Shown one piece after another: positions 1 to 7,767 of a DNA stretch of 9,459 bases (position 1 is its first letter; each line of letters begins with the position of its first letter). The position numbers and the translations under genes were made by a program. The stretch is from Gordonia sp. (in: high G+C Gram-positive bacteria) (GTDB taxonomy: Bacteria > Actinomycetota > Actinomycetes > Mycobacteriales > Mycobacteriaceae). A model generated the notes under the pieces. That model did not search any database. It was not told the origin of the DNA and was given only the letters and a program-made list of their open reading frames with translations. The stretch lies in the NCBI GenBank assembly GCA_030152405.1, contig JASLJL010000162.1, positions 1 to 9,459 of the forward strand, in the 5' to 3' direction.

Positions 1-1407
1 CAGGGCGACGACCTCGTCGGAGTCCACCGTTCCACCCGAGGCCAGCCGCAACGCCAGGGTGAACGCGGCGACGGCCCGCTGCCGATGGATCGGGACGTCG
101 TTGGTCGGCGTCGCCATCGGCACCCCGGCCGAGGAGAACGCACGACGCAGCGCGGGAAGCGCGCGGGGAACCGACCGGACGATCACCGCCATGTCCGACC
201 ACGGCACCCCGTCGAAGAGATGTGCACGTCGAAGCATGTCGGCGACGGCGGTCGCCTCCTTGGCCGCGGAGGAGAACACCTGGACGGTCGCGTGCCCCTC
301 GTCCGGCGCGGACGCCGAGCTCGGGAACGGGTGAGGTCGGGATCCGGCGAGCCTCGAGGTGAGGGCGCGGGTGACCGCGTTGACTCGCGCACGACTGCGA
401 TGGTCGACGTCGAGCACCACGTCGCGAAGTCCGTCGGCCGCCAGGCCGTCGGCGAACCTCGGGCTGGCTCCGCGGAACCCGAAGACCGACTGGTCCGTAT
501 CGGCCGCGATCACCGTGGAGTCCGATCCGGTCCCCAGTGCTTCGATCAGCCGTGCCGCCTGTGGGTCGAGGTGCTGCGCGTCGTCGACGAGCAGATGTCG
601 GATGCGCAAGCGCTGCGCGGCGAGCAGACCGTCGTCGGTCGCGAACGCCGACAACGCCGACCCGATGAGTTCCGCGGCGTCGACGGCGGTGGCGCTGGCG
701 AGCGGCGCATCGAGCCCGACTGCCCCGCGCAGCAGCATGCCCTCCTCGTACTGGCGGTAGGCGTAGCCCGCGGCGACCCATTCGGGCCGATCGTGTCGGC
801 GGCCCAGCTCGGCGAGGTCTTCGGGTCCGAGCCCGCGTTCGGCGGCCCGCATCAGCAGATCGCGCAGGGCCTGCGCGAACCCGTCCGTCGTCAGCGCCGG
901 ACGCAACGACGCGGGCCAGTAGTGCGCGCCGTCTTCCACGTCGCCGGCGAGGAGTTCTCGCAGCACGACGTCCTGCTCGGATCCGGTCACCAGGCGGGGC
1001 GGCGGGTTTCCGTGTGCCTGTGCCTGCAGCCGAAGCACCGCGAACGCGTAGGAGTGCACGGTCCGGACCAACGGTTCGCGGAGCGCGCCGCCGAGCCTGC
1101 CGCCCGCCGACAGGACGCGGCGGGTGATCTCGTCACGCAGGGTGGTCGCCGCTCGCCGGTTCGCGGCCAACACCAGCACCGACTCCGGATCGGTCGCCGG
1201 ATCGAGCAGACGGGCGACGGCGGCGTCGACGATCAGCGCCGTCTTGCCGGTGCCCGGTCCGCCGTGCACTCGGTAGGGGTGCCACGGCCGGGCCGGATCG
1301 GCGACGTGCGGTCCGCTCAACAGCTGCGACACGTGCTCCGGCCACGACCTCCCGTCCCCGCGGGTGGACGCCTGCGGGGCGATCAGTCGGGTGTCGGGGC
1401 GAGCCAT
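1..1407 (-). CDS. adnA: AdnA, UvrD-like motor subunit of AdnAB helicase-nuclease (N-terminal part)
   Basis: The frame reads from ATG at 1407 to the window edge without a stop: 469 residues. Walker A GGPGTGKT has its lysine at about residue 55. Motif II reads VDDAQH near 274-279. The UvrD-family motif III reads DTDQSVFGFRGA from about 303. These mark an SF1A helicase motor. In Mycobacterium, AdnA and AdnB form the heterodimeric ATP-dependent end-resection machine used in double-strand-break repair, each with an N-terminal UvrD motor and a C-terminal RecB-type nuclease. M. tuberculosis AdnA is roughly 1,050 residues, so more than half the protein, including the nuclease domain, lies left of the window. 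Assignment to AdnA rather than AdnB rests on position next to divergent lipV, as Rv3202c is, and on the DDAQ form of motif II. The ATG was chosen because it lies 6 nt after a -10-like element; an in-frame GTG two codons upstream is the alternative. Confidence 0.9.
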   Translation of the reverse strand, partial: MARPDTRLIAPQASTRGDGRSWPEHVSQLLSGPHVADPARPWHPYRVHGGPGTGKTALIVDAAVARLLDPATDPESVLVLAANRRAATTLRDEITRRVLSAGGRLGGALREPLVRTVHSYAFAVLRLQAQAHGNPPPRLVTGSEQDVVLRELLAGDVEDGAHYWPASLRPALTTDGFAQALRDLLMRAAERGLGPEDLAELGRRHDRPEWVAAGYAYRQYEEGMLLRGAVGLDAPLASATAVDAAELIGSALSAFATDDGLLAAQRLRIRHLLVDDAQHLDPQAARLIEALGTGSDSTVIAADTDQSVFGFRGASPRFADGLAADGLRDVVLDVDHRSRARVNAVTRALTSRLAGSRPHPFPSSASAPDEGHATVQVFSSAAKEATAVADMLRRAHLFDGVPWSDMAVIVRSVPRALPALRRAFSSAGVPMATPTNDVPIHRQRAVAAFTLALRLASGGTVDSDEVVAL

Positions 1408-1413
1408 GCACAC

Positions 1414-1436
1414 ATGGAACCACGACGCTCCGACAA
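1414..1436 (-). promoter_or_regulatory. PafBC/RecA-NDp-type DNA-damage promoter of adnA
   Basis: Read on the minus strand, TTGTCGGAG (1436-1428) is followed by exactly 8 nt and then TTCCAT (1419-1414); the adnA ATG begins 6 nt later at 1407. The RecA-independent damage promoter of mycobacteria, recognised through the PafBC activator, is recalled as TTGTCRGTG-N8-TAnnnT. Here the upstream box matches 8 of 9 positions, the spacing is exact, and the -10 differs only by T for A at its second base. The spacing to the ATG predicts a leaderless transcript. Regulation by PafBC is inferred; the motif and spacing are seen. Confidence 0.7.
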
Positions 1437-1445
1437 TGCTCCGAC
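1427..1445. repeat. Tandem 8-bp direct repeat GCTCCGAC, 11-bp period
   Basis: GCTCCGAC occurs at 1427-1434 and again at 1438-1445, one helical turn apart. On the minus strand this is GTCGGAGC twice, and the proximal copy lies inside the TTGTCGGAG box of the adnA promoter. It could be a second contact site for a dimeric activator, or chance in GC-rich DNA. Confidence 0.45.
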
Positions 1446-1474
1446 GGGTTCGCCGTGCGTGGATCCCCCGTACG

Positions 1475-1480
1475 TAGAGT
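1475..1480 (+). promoter_or_regulatory. -10 element for leaderless lipV transcript
   Basis: TAGAGT fits the actinobacterial -10 pattern TAnnnT and ends 6 nt before the lipV ATG at 1487, so transcription would start at or next to the start codon. No purine-rich Shine-Dalgarno at normal spacing is present (the 6 nt between are GGCGGC). I see no convincing -35 hexamer. Confidence 0.55.
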
Positions 1481-1486
1481 GGCGGC

Positions 1487-2302
1487 ATGAACGACGCCGC
1501 TGCCCGCGCGCAGGCGATGCACACTCACCTCTTCGGACCGGACGATCCGAACGCGCCGATCGTCCTCGCCTTGCACGGTCTCACCGGACACGGTGGGCGA
1601 TGGAGGTTCCTGGCGGCCGACCATCTGCCCGACGTTCGGGTCGTCGCACCCGACCTGCTCGGGCACGGCGCCAGCTCGTGGGAGCCGCCGTGGGCGATCG
1701 CCGACCAGGTGGCGGCGCTGTCCGCGGTCGTCGACGAGCACGTTCCGGCCGGACGACGCGCGGTGATCGTCGCGCACTCGTACGGCGGCGCGGTCGCGAT
1801 CGCTCTCGCGCACGCGCGCCCCGATGCGATCGCGGGTCTGGTCCTGCTCGACCCGGCGCAGGGCCTCGAGCCTGCGACCGCCCGCGAGTACGCCGAGTCG
1901 TCACTCGCCCATTGGGGCTACGCGGATGCGCGGGAGGCCGCCGCCGCGAAGCGGATGGAGGGATGGGCGGAGGTTCCGACGCACATCCTCGACGTCGAGA
2001 TCGACGAGCACCTCGTCCCCGTCGAGTCGGGTGTCGCGTGGCGAGTGTCGGCGCCGGGCGCCGCGGTCGCGTGGAGCGAGATGGCCCGCCCGTTCCGCCT
2101 GCCGCCCGCCGGACTCCGAACACACCTCGTCGTGGCAGACCGCGTCGACCCGCCGTTCGTGGTTCCCGAGCTCCTCGCCGCCTGCGCCGCGGAACGAGCG
2201 GACTCGGTCACGGTTCATCACGTGGACACCGAGCACATGGTGCCGTTCCTCGCTCCGGACGTCGTCGCACAGCTGACCCGCGACCTGCTCGGCGATCTCT
2301 GA
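1487..2302 (+). CDS. lipV: LipV-like alpha/beta hydrolase
   Basis: 271 residues, a single alpha/beta-hydrolase domain. The oxyanion-hole region is LHGLTGHGGRW (residues 29-39). The strand-turn PDLLGHGAS (55-63) precedes the nucleophile elbow VAHSYGG (95-101), where Ser98 is the likely nucleophile and alanine replaces the first glycine of GxSxG. His250 in DTEHMVPF is the catalytic histidine; the acid is probably Asp218 or Asp221. There is no signal peptide, so it should act in the cytosol on an ester or small amphipathic substrate; the natural substrate cannot be read from sequence. It corresponds to M. tuberculosis Rv3203 by synteny with adnA and by the conserved DLLGHG and ELDEHLV-like segments. 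The ATG at 1487 is supported by the -10 element 6 nt upstream. The gene ends 2 nt before the ATL start, so the two are probably co-transcribed. Confidence 0.88.
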   Translation: MNDAAARAQAMHTHLFGPDDPNAPIVLALHGLTGHGGRWRFLAADHLPDVRVVAPDLLGHGASSWEPPWAIADQVAALSAVVDEHVPAGRRAVIVAHSYGGAVAIALAHARPDAIAGLVLLDPAQGLEPATAREYAESSLAHWGYADAREAAAAKRMEGWAEVPTHILDVEIDEHLVPVESGVAWRVSAPGAAVAWSEMARPFRLPPAGLRTHLVVADRVDPPFVVPELLAACAAERADSVTVHHVDTEHMVPFLAPDVVAQLTRDLLGDL

Positions 2303-2304
2303 CG

Positions 2305-2598
2305 ATGGCCGCCGTCACCGAGGAGCAGGTCGAGGCGGTCCGTGCTCTAGTCGCGGCCATCCCGGCCGGCCGGGTCCGGACCTACGGCGACCTGTCCACC
2401 GAGGTCGGGCTGTCGAGCCCGCGGATCGTCGGGTGGATCATGCGGACCGATTCCGCGGATCTGCCGTGGCATCGGGTGGTGCCGGCGTCCGGTCGCCCGG
2501 CCGCCGGACTGGCCGCCCGTCAGCTCGCGAAGCTCAGGGCCGAAGGGGTGCCGATCGTGGACGGTCGGATCGTGATGGCGACCGCGCGGGTCTCGTGA
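2305..2598 (+). CDS. Alkyltransferase-like (ATL) DNA repair protein
   Basis: 97 residues, corresponding to the DNA-binding C-terminal domain of O6-alkylguanine-DNA alkyltransferase. The winged-helix signature GRVRTYGDLSTEVGLS (22-37) carries the conserved Tyr27. The active-site motif that reads PCHRV in true alkyltransferases is PWHRV here (54-58), with Trp55 replacing the acceptor cysteine. This is the hallmark of ATL proteins, which bind and flip O6-alkylguanine without removing the alkyl group and hand the lesion to nucleotide excision repair. Arg40 (SSPRIVG) is placed like the arginine finger of Atl1. The ATG follows the lipV stop by 2 nt and has no Shine-Dalgarno, suggesting coupled translation. 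It matches Rv3204, often annotated as a DNA methyltransferase; the tryptophan makes methyl transfer by this protein very unlikely. Confidence 0.9.
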   Translation: MAAVTEEQVEAVRALVAAIPAGRVRTYGDLSTEVGLSSPRIVGWIMRTDSADLPWHRVVPASGRPAAGLAARQLAKLRAEGVPIVDGRIVMATARVS

Positions 2599-2614
2599 CA
2601 GGCCGACAGACGGC

Positions 2615-2624
2615 GGTCTAGACC
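2615..2624. other. 10-bp perfect palindrome in convergent gene junction
   Basis: GGTCTAGACC spans the stop codon (2618-2620) of the minus-strand TIGR02569 gene, just after the end of the ATL gene. A weak stem GCCG-ACAGA-CGGC lies at 2602-2614. Neither has a T-run, so no intrinsic terminator is evident in this 19-bp convergent junction. The palindrome may be coincidental. Confidence 0.3.
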
Positions 2625-3466
2625 ATCATCCGGACGAGGTCGACGACGCGAAGCAGCCCAGGCAGCGCGCCCGCCGTCGACCGCGGATGCATCGCATGGA
2701 CGGCGAGGCGGAACATGGTGGCGCGCAACATCATCTGCGACCACTCGGGATGCTCCGACCAGCGCTCGACGAGATCGTCCTCCGCGCCGCCCCACGCGAG
2801 GGCGTCGACGACGATCACCGCGGACGCCCAGGGCGCCGGACGCCAGTACGGGACCACGTCGGTGATGGCCGGCGCCGCGGCGCCTGCGAAGAGCACGGTG
2901 CCGAACAGGTCGCCGTGGACCAGCTGCGACGGCAGGTCGACGGGGCGGCGGAAGCCGGCCAGCGTCCTGAGCTCGGCCAGGCTGCGGAGACCGTCCTCGG
3001 TCTCCGGTTCGGGCATCCCGGCCGCACGTGCGGACCGCAGCGGCGTGTCCTCCCACGCCGCCCGGTCGGCCGCGATGAACACGTCGACGTCGGTGAACGG
3101 CGCGGCAGGCGGCTGCAGCAGGAATCGGGGACGCTCGAGTTTCGCGGTCGCGGCGTGCAGGCGATCGGCGACGGCGAGGACCTCGTCGTATCGGGGCTCC
3201 GGACTGCCGGCCACATAGGTGTCGGCACGCCAACCGGACACGACGTATCGGCCGTCCGTCGCGCGGATCGGCCGCGCGATGCGCATGCCCTCCACGTAGA
3301 GGTTCTCGCGGGCGGTCGCCGACCAGGCGGCACGCGCCCGATCCGGAACCAGCGTCAACACCACTTCGCCGACCCGCCAGCCGACGCCGTCCATCGCGAT
3401 CGGCGGATGCGCGGTCAGTCCGAACGTGGTCAGAACCTGCGCGGGCGGTTCGACGATGGTGGTCAC
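2618..3466 (-). CDS. TIGR02569 family protein, degenerate aminoglycoside-phosphotransferase fold
   Basis: 282 residues starting with GTG at 3466; it matches the actinobacterial TIGR02569 family (Rv3205c by synteny). The second half resembles the catalytic core of the APH/choline-kinase superfamily: HGDLFGTVLF (184-193) aligns with the Brenner motif HGDxxxxN, and Asp203 in ITDVVPYWRP with the metal-binding Asp of the IDFE/DFG segment. The conserved Asn of the catalytic loop is missing (Thr190 or Val191 instead), and the predicted beta-3 strand VVLTLV (35-40) has no ATP-anchoring lysine. The protein is therefore either a pseudokinase or an unusual phosphotransferase. No signal peptide or membrane segment is seen. 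The start is supported by a -10 hexamer 6 nt upstream. It converges on ATL and is separated from upstream DUF2277 by 58 bp. Family membership is fairly sure; the activity is unknown. Confidence 0.8.
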   Translation of the reverse strand: MTTIVEPPAQVLTTFGLTAHPPIAMDGVGWRVGEVVLTLVPDRARAAWSATARENLYVEGMRIARPIRATDGRYVVSGWRADTYVAGSPEPRYDEVLAVADRLHAATAKLERPRFLLQPPAAPFTDVDVFIAADRAAWEDTPLRSARAAGMPEPETEDGLRSLAELRTLAGFRRPVDLPSQLVHGDLFGTVLFAGAAAPAITDVVPYWRPAPWASAVIVVDALAWGGAEDDLVERWSEHPEWSQMMLRATMFRLAVHAMHPRSTAGALPGLLRVVDLVRMMV

Positions 3467-3472
3467 GAGGCC

Positions 3473-3478
3473 AGACTA
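3473..3478 (-). promoter_or_regulatory. -10 element for leaderless TIGR02569 transcript
   Basis: On the minus strand TAGTCT (3478 to 3473) is followed by 6 nt (GGCCTC) and the GTG start at 3466. This fits TAnnnT and a leaderless start, implying a promoter separate from the upstream DUF2277 gene. No clear -35 is visible. An imperfect inverted repeat, TGACG-AA-CGTCA, lies farther upstream at 3516-3527 over the DUF2277 stop. Confidence 0.5.
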
Positions 3479-3524
3479 CCCACGCGATCGCTGGTTATCG
3501 TGCAGCGACACCACGTGACGAACG

Positions 3525-3803
3525 TCAGCTCGCTTGTGTCGCAAAGCGCTTCGCCGACCGCTCCCGAGCCTTCTGCGCCTCGATCTCGCGGTCTTTCGGC
3601 GGTGCGGCGGTGGTCAGCTCGTCCATGAGCCGTCGCGTGACCTCGGCGATCTCATCGACGGCCCGGTCGAACACCTCCTGGTTGGCCTGGCTCGGCGAGT
3701 TGTAGCCCGACACCTTGCGGACGAACTGCAGGCTGGCCGCCCGCAGCTCCTCGTCGGTGACCGCGGGCTCGAAGTTGAACAGGGGTTTGATGTTGCGGCA
3801 CAT
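3525..3803 (-). CDS. DUF2277 family small protein
   Basis: 92 residues from ATG at 3803. The N-terminus MCRNIKPLFNFEP is the signature of the DUF2277 family; it continues with TDEELRAASLQFVRKVSGYNSPSQANQEVFDRAVDEIAEVTRRLMDEL (segments of roughly residues 16-65), predicted helical, and a charged tail rich in Lys, Arg and Glu (about 70-88). Cys2 is the only cysteine and is invariant in the family as I recall it. No signal peptide, so cytosolic; the function is unknown and I do not assign one. An AAGGAG Shine-Dalgarno lies 8 nt upstream, the best in the window, which fixes this start over a longer open frame beginning at 3866. It lies 84 bp after moeZ on the same strand and may be the last gene of that transcript. 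It has no counterpart in the syntenic M. tuberculosis segment as I recall it. Confidence 0.85.
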   Translation of the reverse strand: MCRNIKPLFNFEPAVTDEELRAASLQFVRKVSGYNSPSQANQEVFDRAVDEIAEVTRRLMDELTTAAPPKDREIEAQKARERSAKRFATQAS

Positions 3804-3811
3804 GCGGCGAT

Positions 3812-3817
3812 CTCCTT
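3812..3817 (-). promoter_or_regulatory. Shine-Dalgarno of DUF2277 gene
   Basis: AAGGAG on the minus strand, 8 nt before the ATG at 3803. It decides between this start and the longer open frame, and contrasts with the Shine-Dalgarno-free starts of most genes here. Confidence 0.8.
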
Positions 3818-3887
3818 CATCCGGCGTCGGTCGTCTGCATCCATCGTGCCTCGACCGCCGCCGCATCGGAACCCCGCCGACGACAGA

Positions 3888-5056
3888 TCAGTACACGGGC
3901 ATCGAGGGGTCGACTGTCGACGCCCACGCGGCGATCCCGCCGCCGAGGTGGACTGCATCCTCGAATCCGTTGCGGTGCAACGCGCTGAGCGCCTGTGCCG
4001 ACCGGATGCCGGTCTTGCAGTAGAGCACTATCCGACGATCGTGCGGCAGATCCCCCAACGCTCGACCGGACAGGACGTCGTCGAGCGGGATCAGCGCGGC
4101 GCCGCCGATCCGGTTGATCTCGAATTCGACGGGCTCACGGACGTCGATCACGGCGGGCGGAGTCTCCCCTGCGAGTGCATCGCGCAGTTCGGCCGGCGTC
4201 CAGGTGGCTCCGTCGGCCGCAGCGGCGGCGTCGTCGGACACGACGCCGCAGAACTCGTCGTAGTCGATGAGCGCGGTGATCTCGGCGCCCGAGGGGTCCC
4301 GCTCCACCCGCACGGTCCGGTACGTCATCGCGAGCGCGTCGTAGATCATCAGCCGCCCGAGCAGCGAGTCGCCGAGGCCGCAGATGAGTTTGACGGTCTC
4401 GGTCGCCATGATCGAGCCGATCGACGCGCACAGGACCCCGAGCACTCCACCCTCGGCGCACGACGGGACCGACCCCGGCGGCGGCGCCTGCGGATACAGG
4501 TCCCGCAGATTCAAGCCCCGGCCGTCGGGAGCGTCCTGCCAGAACACCGACACCTGGCCGTCGAACCGATAGATCGAGCCCCAGACGACGGGGCGGCCGG
4601 CGAGGACCGCCGCGTCGTTGCAGAGGTAGCGGGTGGCGAAGTTGTCGGCGCCGTCGACGATCACGTCGTACTGCGCGAACAACTCCACCGCACCCGCGCC
4701 GTCCAACCGCCGATCGTGGACGATCACGTCGACGTGCGGATTGATCGCCGCGATCGAATCGCGGGCGCTGTGCGTCTTGTGTCGTCCGAGGTCGGCGACG
4801 CCGTGGATCACCTGTCGCTGCAGATTCGATTCGTCGACGGTGTCGAAGTCGATGATTCCGATGGTCCCGACACCCGCGGCAGCGAGGTAGAGGAGCGTGG
4901 GCGAACCGAGACCTCCCGCGCCGAGGACGAGCACTCGCGCGTTCTTCAGTCTGCGCTGACCGGTCACGCCGACGTCCGGAATGATGAGGTGTCGGCTGTA
5001 GCGCGCGATCTCGTCGCGGGTCAGATCGGCGCCCGGTTCGACGAGCGGCGGGAGAC

Positions 5057-5060
<4 letters not shown>
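3888..5060 (-). CDS. moeZ: MoeZ/MoeBR: sulfur-carrier adenylyltransferase-sulfurtransferase with rhodanese domain
   Basis: 390 residues in two domains. The N-terminal ThiF/MoeB/E1-like domain (about 15-260) has the nucleotide loop GAGGLGSP (47-54), DFDTVDESNLQRQ (71-83) and the crossover region VPSCAEGGVLG with Cys201. The C-terminal rhodanese domain (about 285-390) has the active-site loop LYCKTGIRS, with Cys348 as persulfide carrier. The family adenylates the C-terminal glycine of ubiquitin-like sulfur carriers and converts it to a thiocarboxylate; the mycobacterial homologue (Rv3206c) serves CysO in cysteine synthesis and MoaD in molybdopterin synthesis. No CxxC pairs are present, so the structural zinc site of E. 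coli MoeB is absent, as in other actinobacterial MoeZ. The ATG at 5060 overlaps the DUF3152 stop by 4 nt (ATGA), so it is probably translated by termination-reinitiation. No sulfur-carrier gene lies nearby, so partners act in trans. Confidence 0.93.
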
Positions 5061-6794
<1,734 letters not shown>

Positions 6795-6803
6795 CCGCAA
6801 ACG

Positions 6804-6838
6804 AGAAGTCCCGCCGGGAGCCTCCCGGCGGGACTTTT
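6804..6838. terminator. Bidirectional intrinsic terminator between tetR and DUF3107
   Basis: Arms 6806-6819 and 6823-6836 pair perfectly over 14 bp (core CCCGCCGGGA/TCCCGGCGGG) around a GCC triloop. The plus strand ends in TTTT (6835-6838). The minus strand leaves the stem as ACTTCTCGTTT, also T-rich, so the hairpin can end both tetR and the convergent DUF3107 transcript. This is the only clear intrinsic terminator in the window. Confidence 0.92.
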
Positions 6839-6873
6839 GTATTCGGTTCGATGTGAGGCTGGAACGTGCGGCG

Positions 6874-7104
6874 TCAGGCGCCGAAGCCGACGCGCCGACT
6901 CTCCGCGCTGCCGACCTCCACGTACGCGATCTTCGACGACGGGACCAGGACCTTCGAGCCCTTCTCGTCGACGAGTTCCAGGACTGCGTCGGTCCCGGCG
7001 AGGGCGGCCGCCACCTTCGCGTGCACGTCGTCGCTCGTGGCCGTGGTGTTCACAGCCAGCTCTCGGGGGTTGTTGTCGATGCCGATCTTCACCTCAACGC
7101 TCAT
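6874..7104 (-). CDS. DUF3107 family small protein (TB9.4-like)
   Basis: 76 residues from ATG at 7104. MSVEVKIGIDNNPRELAVNT (1-20) and the C-terminal VLVPSSKIAYVEVGSAESRRVGFG are characteristic of DUF3107, the actinobacterial family that includes M. tuberculosis Rv3208A/TB9.4. The pattern of alternating hydrophobic strands with one central helix (TSDDVHAKVAAALAG, 23-37) suggests a compact alpha/beta fold. It has no cysteine, signal peptide or membrane segment. The function is not known. The start was chosen because all homology-like sequence begins there and a -10 hexamer lies 8 nt upstream; a longer open frame to 7251 overlaps the MiaE_2-like gene and is arginine-rich shadow sequence. It lies 11 bp downstream of the MiaE_2-like gene and ends at the shared bidirectional terminator. 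Confidence 0.88.
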   Translation of the reverse strand: MSVEVKIGIDNNPRELAVNTTATSDDVHAKVAAALAGTDAVLELVDEKGSKVLVPSSKIAYVEVGSAESRRVGFGA

Positions 7105-7112
7105 GGCGACCG

Positions 7113-7118
7113 ACTCTA
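7113..7118 (-). promoter_or_regulatory. -10 element of DUF3107 gene, overlapping upstream stop codon
   Basis: TAGAGT on the minus strand (7118 to 7113) lies 8 nt before the DUF3107 ATG. Its first three bases are the TAG stop codon of the MiaE_2-like gene (7118-7116). It would give a leaderless or nearly leaderless transcript in addition to read-through from upstream. The hexamer is identical to that of lipV. Confidence 0.45.
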
Positions 7119-7760
7119 CGCGAGATTCAGATCGGCCATCCGCTGCCCGTGCCGTTCGGCGATGGCGTCGAAGAACGACGCCGCGGTGGCCAGACTCGCG
7201 TCGCTCGCGAAGAGCAGATCCATCATCTCCTCCTCCTCGGCGAGCACCCACTGCATGTGAGTGATCGCCTCACCGAGCAGACGCCTGCCCCACAGGGTGA
7301 GGGGCGACCGCAGTGCCGGATCGGCGGCGATCGCCGCACGAACCTGCGTGACCGCGAACTCGGACGATCCGGTGCTCTCCATGACCGCCTTCATGACGGG
7401 CTGCGCCTCCACGGGCATCGCGTCGGCGAGCTCGGCGTAGAAGTCGGCGGCGAGACCGTCGCCGATGTACATCTTGACCAGCGCCTCGAGCCACGAGCTG
7501 GGCGTGGTGACGCGGTGGTACTCGTCGAAGACCTTCGCATGTCGGGCGACCGCGCCGTCCGGATCGCCGCCCACGCCGACGAGCTCGGCGGAGAGCTCCT
7601 CGAAGTGCCCCATCTCGGCGGCGATGAGCCGCGCGATCGCGATCCGGTCCGACGTCGACGGCGCCATCGCCGACTCGTCGATCAGTCGATAACAGGCCGC
7701 GAACTCGCCTGCGAGGAGGACTTCGTAGAGCTTGACGATGGCGTTCGACGTGTTCGACAT
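7116..7760 (-). CDS. MiaE_2/ferritin-like fold protein
   Basis: 214 residues from ATG at 7760, predicted all-helical. ARLIAAEMGHFEELSAEL (43-60) carries an ExxH pair (Glu49, His52), and GRRLLGEAITHMQWV (158-172) has Glu164 and His168; Glu19 and Glu110 are further candidate metal ligands. This is the diiron ferritin-like pattern of the actinobacterial MiaE_2 family, named for resemblance to the tRNA 2-methylthio-N6-isopentenyladenosine hydroxylase MiaE. The segments DGLAADFYAEL and FAVTQVRAAIAADP also fit the family. Whether it hydroxylates tRNA is unproven; assignment of individual ligands is tentative. It corresponds to Rv3210c. The start is supported by a -10 hexamer 7 nt upstream; a TTG at 7778 in frame lies upstream of that hexamer and is unlikely. 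It diverges from rhlE and precedes DUF3107 by 11 bp. Confidence 0.82.
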   Translation of the reverse strand: MSNTSNAIVKLYEVLLAGEFAACYRLIDESAMAPSTSDRIAIARLIAAEMGHFEELSAELVGVGGDPDGAVARHAKVFDEYHRVTTPSSWLEALVKMYIGDGLAADFYAELADAMPVEAQPVMKAVMESTGSSEFAVTQVRAAIAADPALRSPLTLWGRRLLGEAITHMQWVLAEEEEMMDLLFASDASLATAASFFDAIAERHGQRMADLNLA

Positions 7761-7767
7761 GGGAGCA

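Noticed and set aside
85..2598. 837-residue plus-strand open frame opposite adnA that runs in phase into the ATL gene
   Set aside because: The part before 2305 is antisense to adnA or out of frame with lipV and is an Arg/Gly/Pro-rich composition artefact of high-GC coding DNA. Only its last 97 residues, the ATL protein, are real.
2687..3628. 313-residue plus-strand open frame opposite the TIGR02569 gene
   Set aside because: Antisense shadow without a domain; the minus strand holds the conserved gene.
3804..3887. Separate promoter for DUF2277 in the moeZ-DUF2277 spacer
   Set aside because: No TAnnnT at a useful position was found, only the Shine-Dalgarno; read-through from moeZ is the simpler view.
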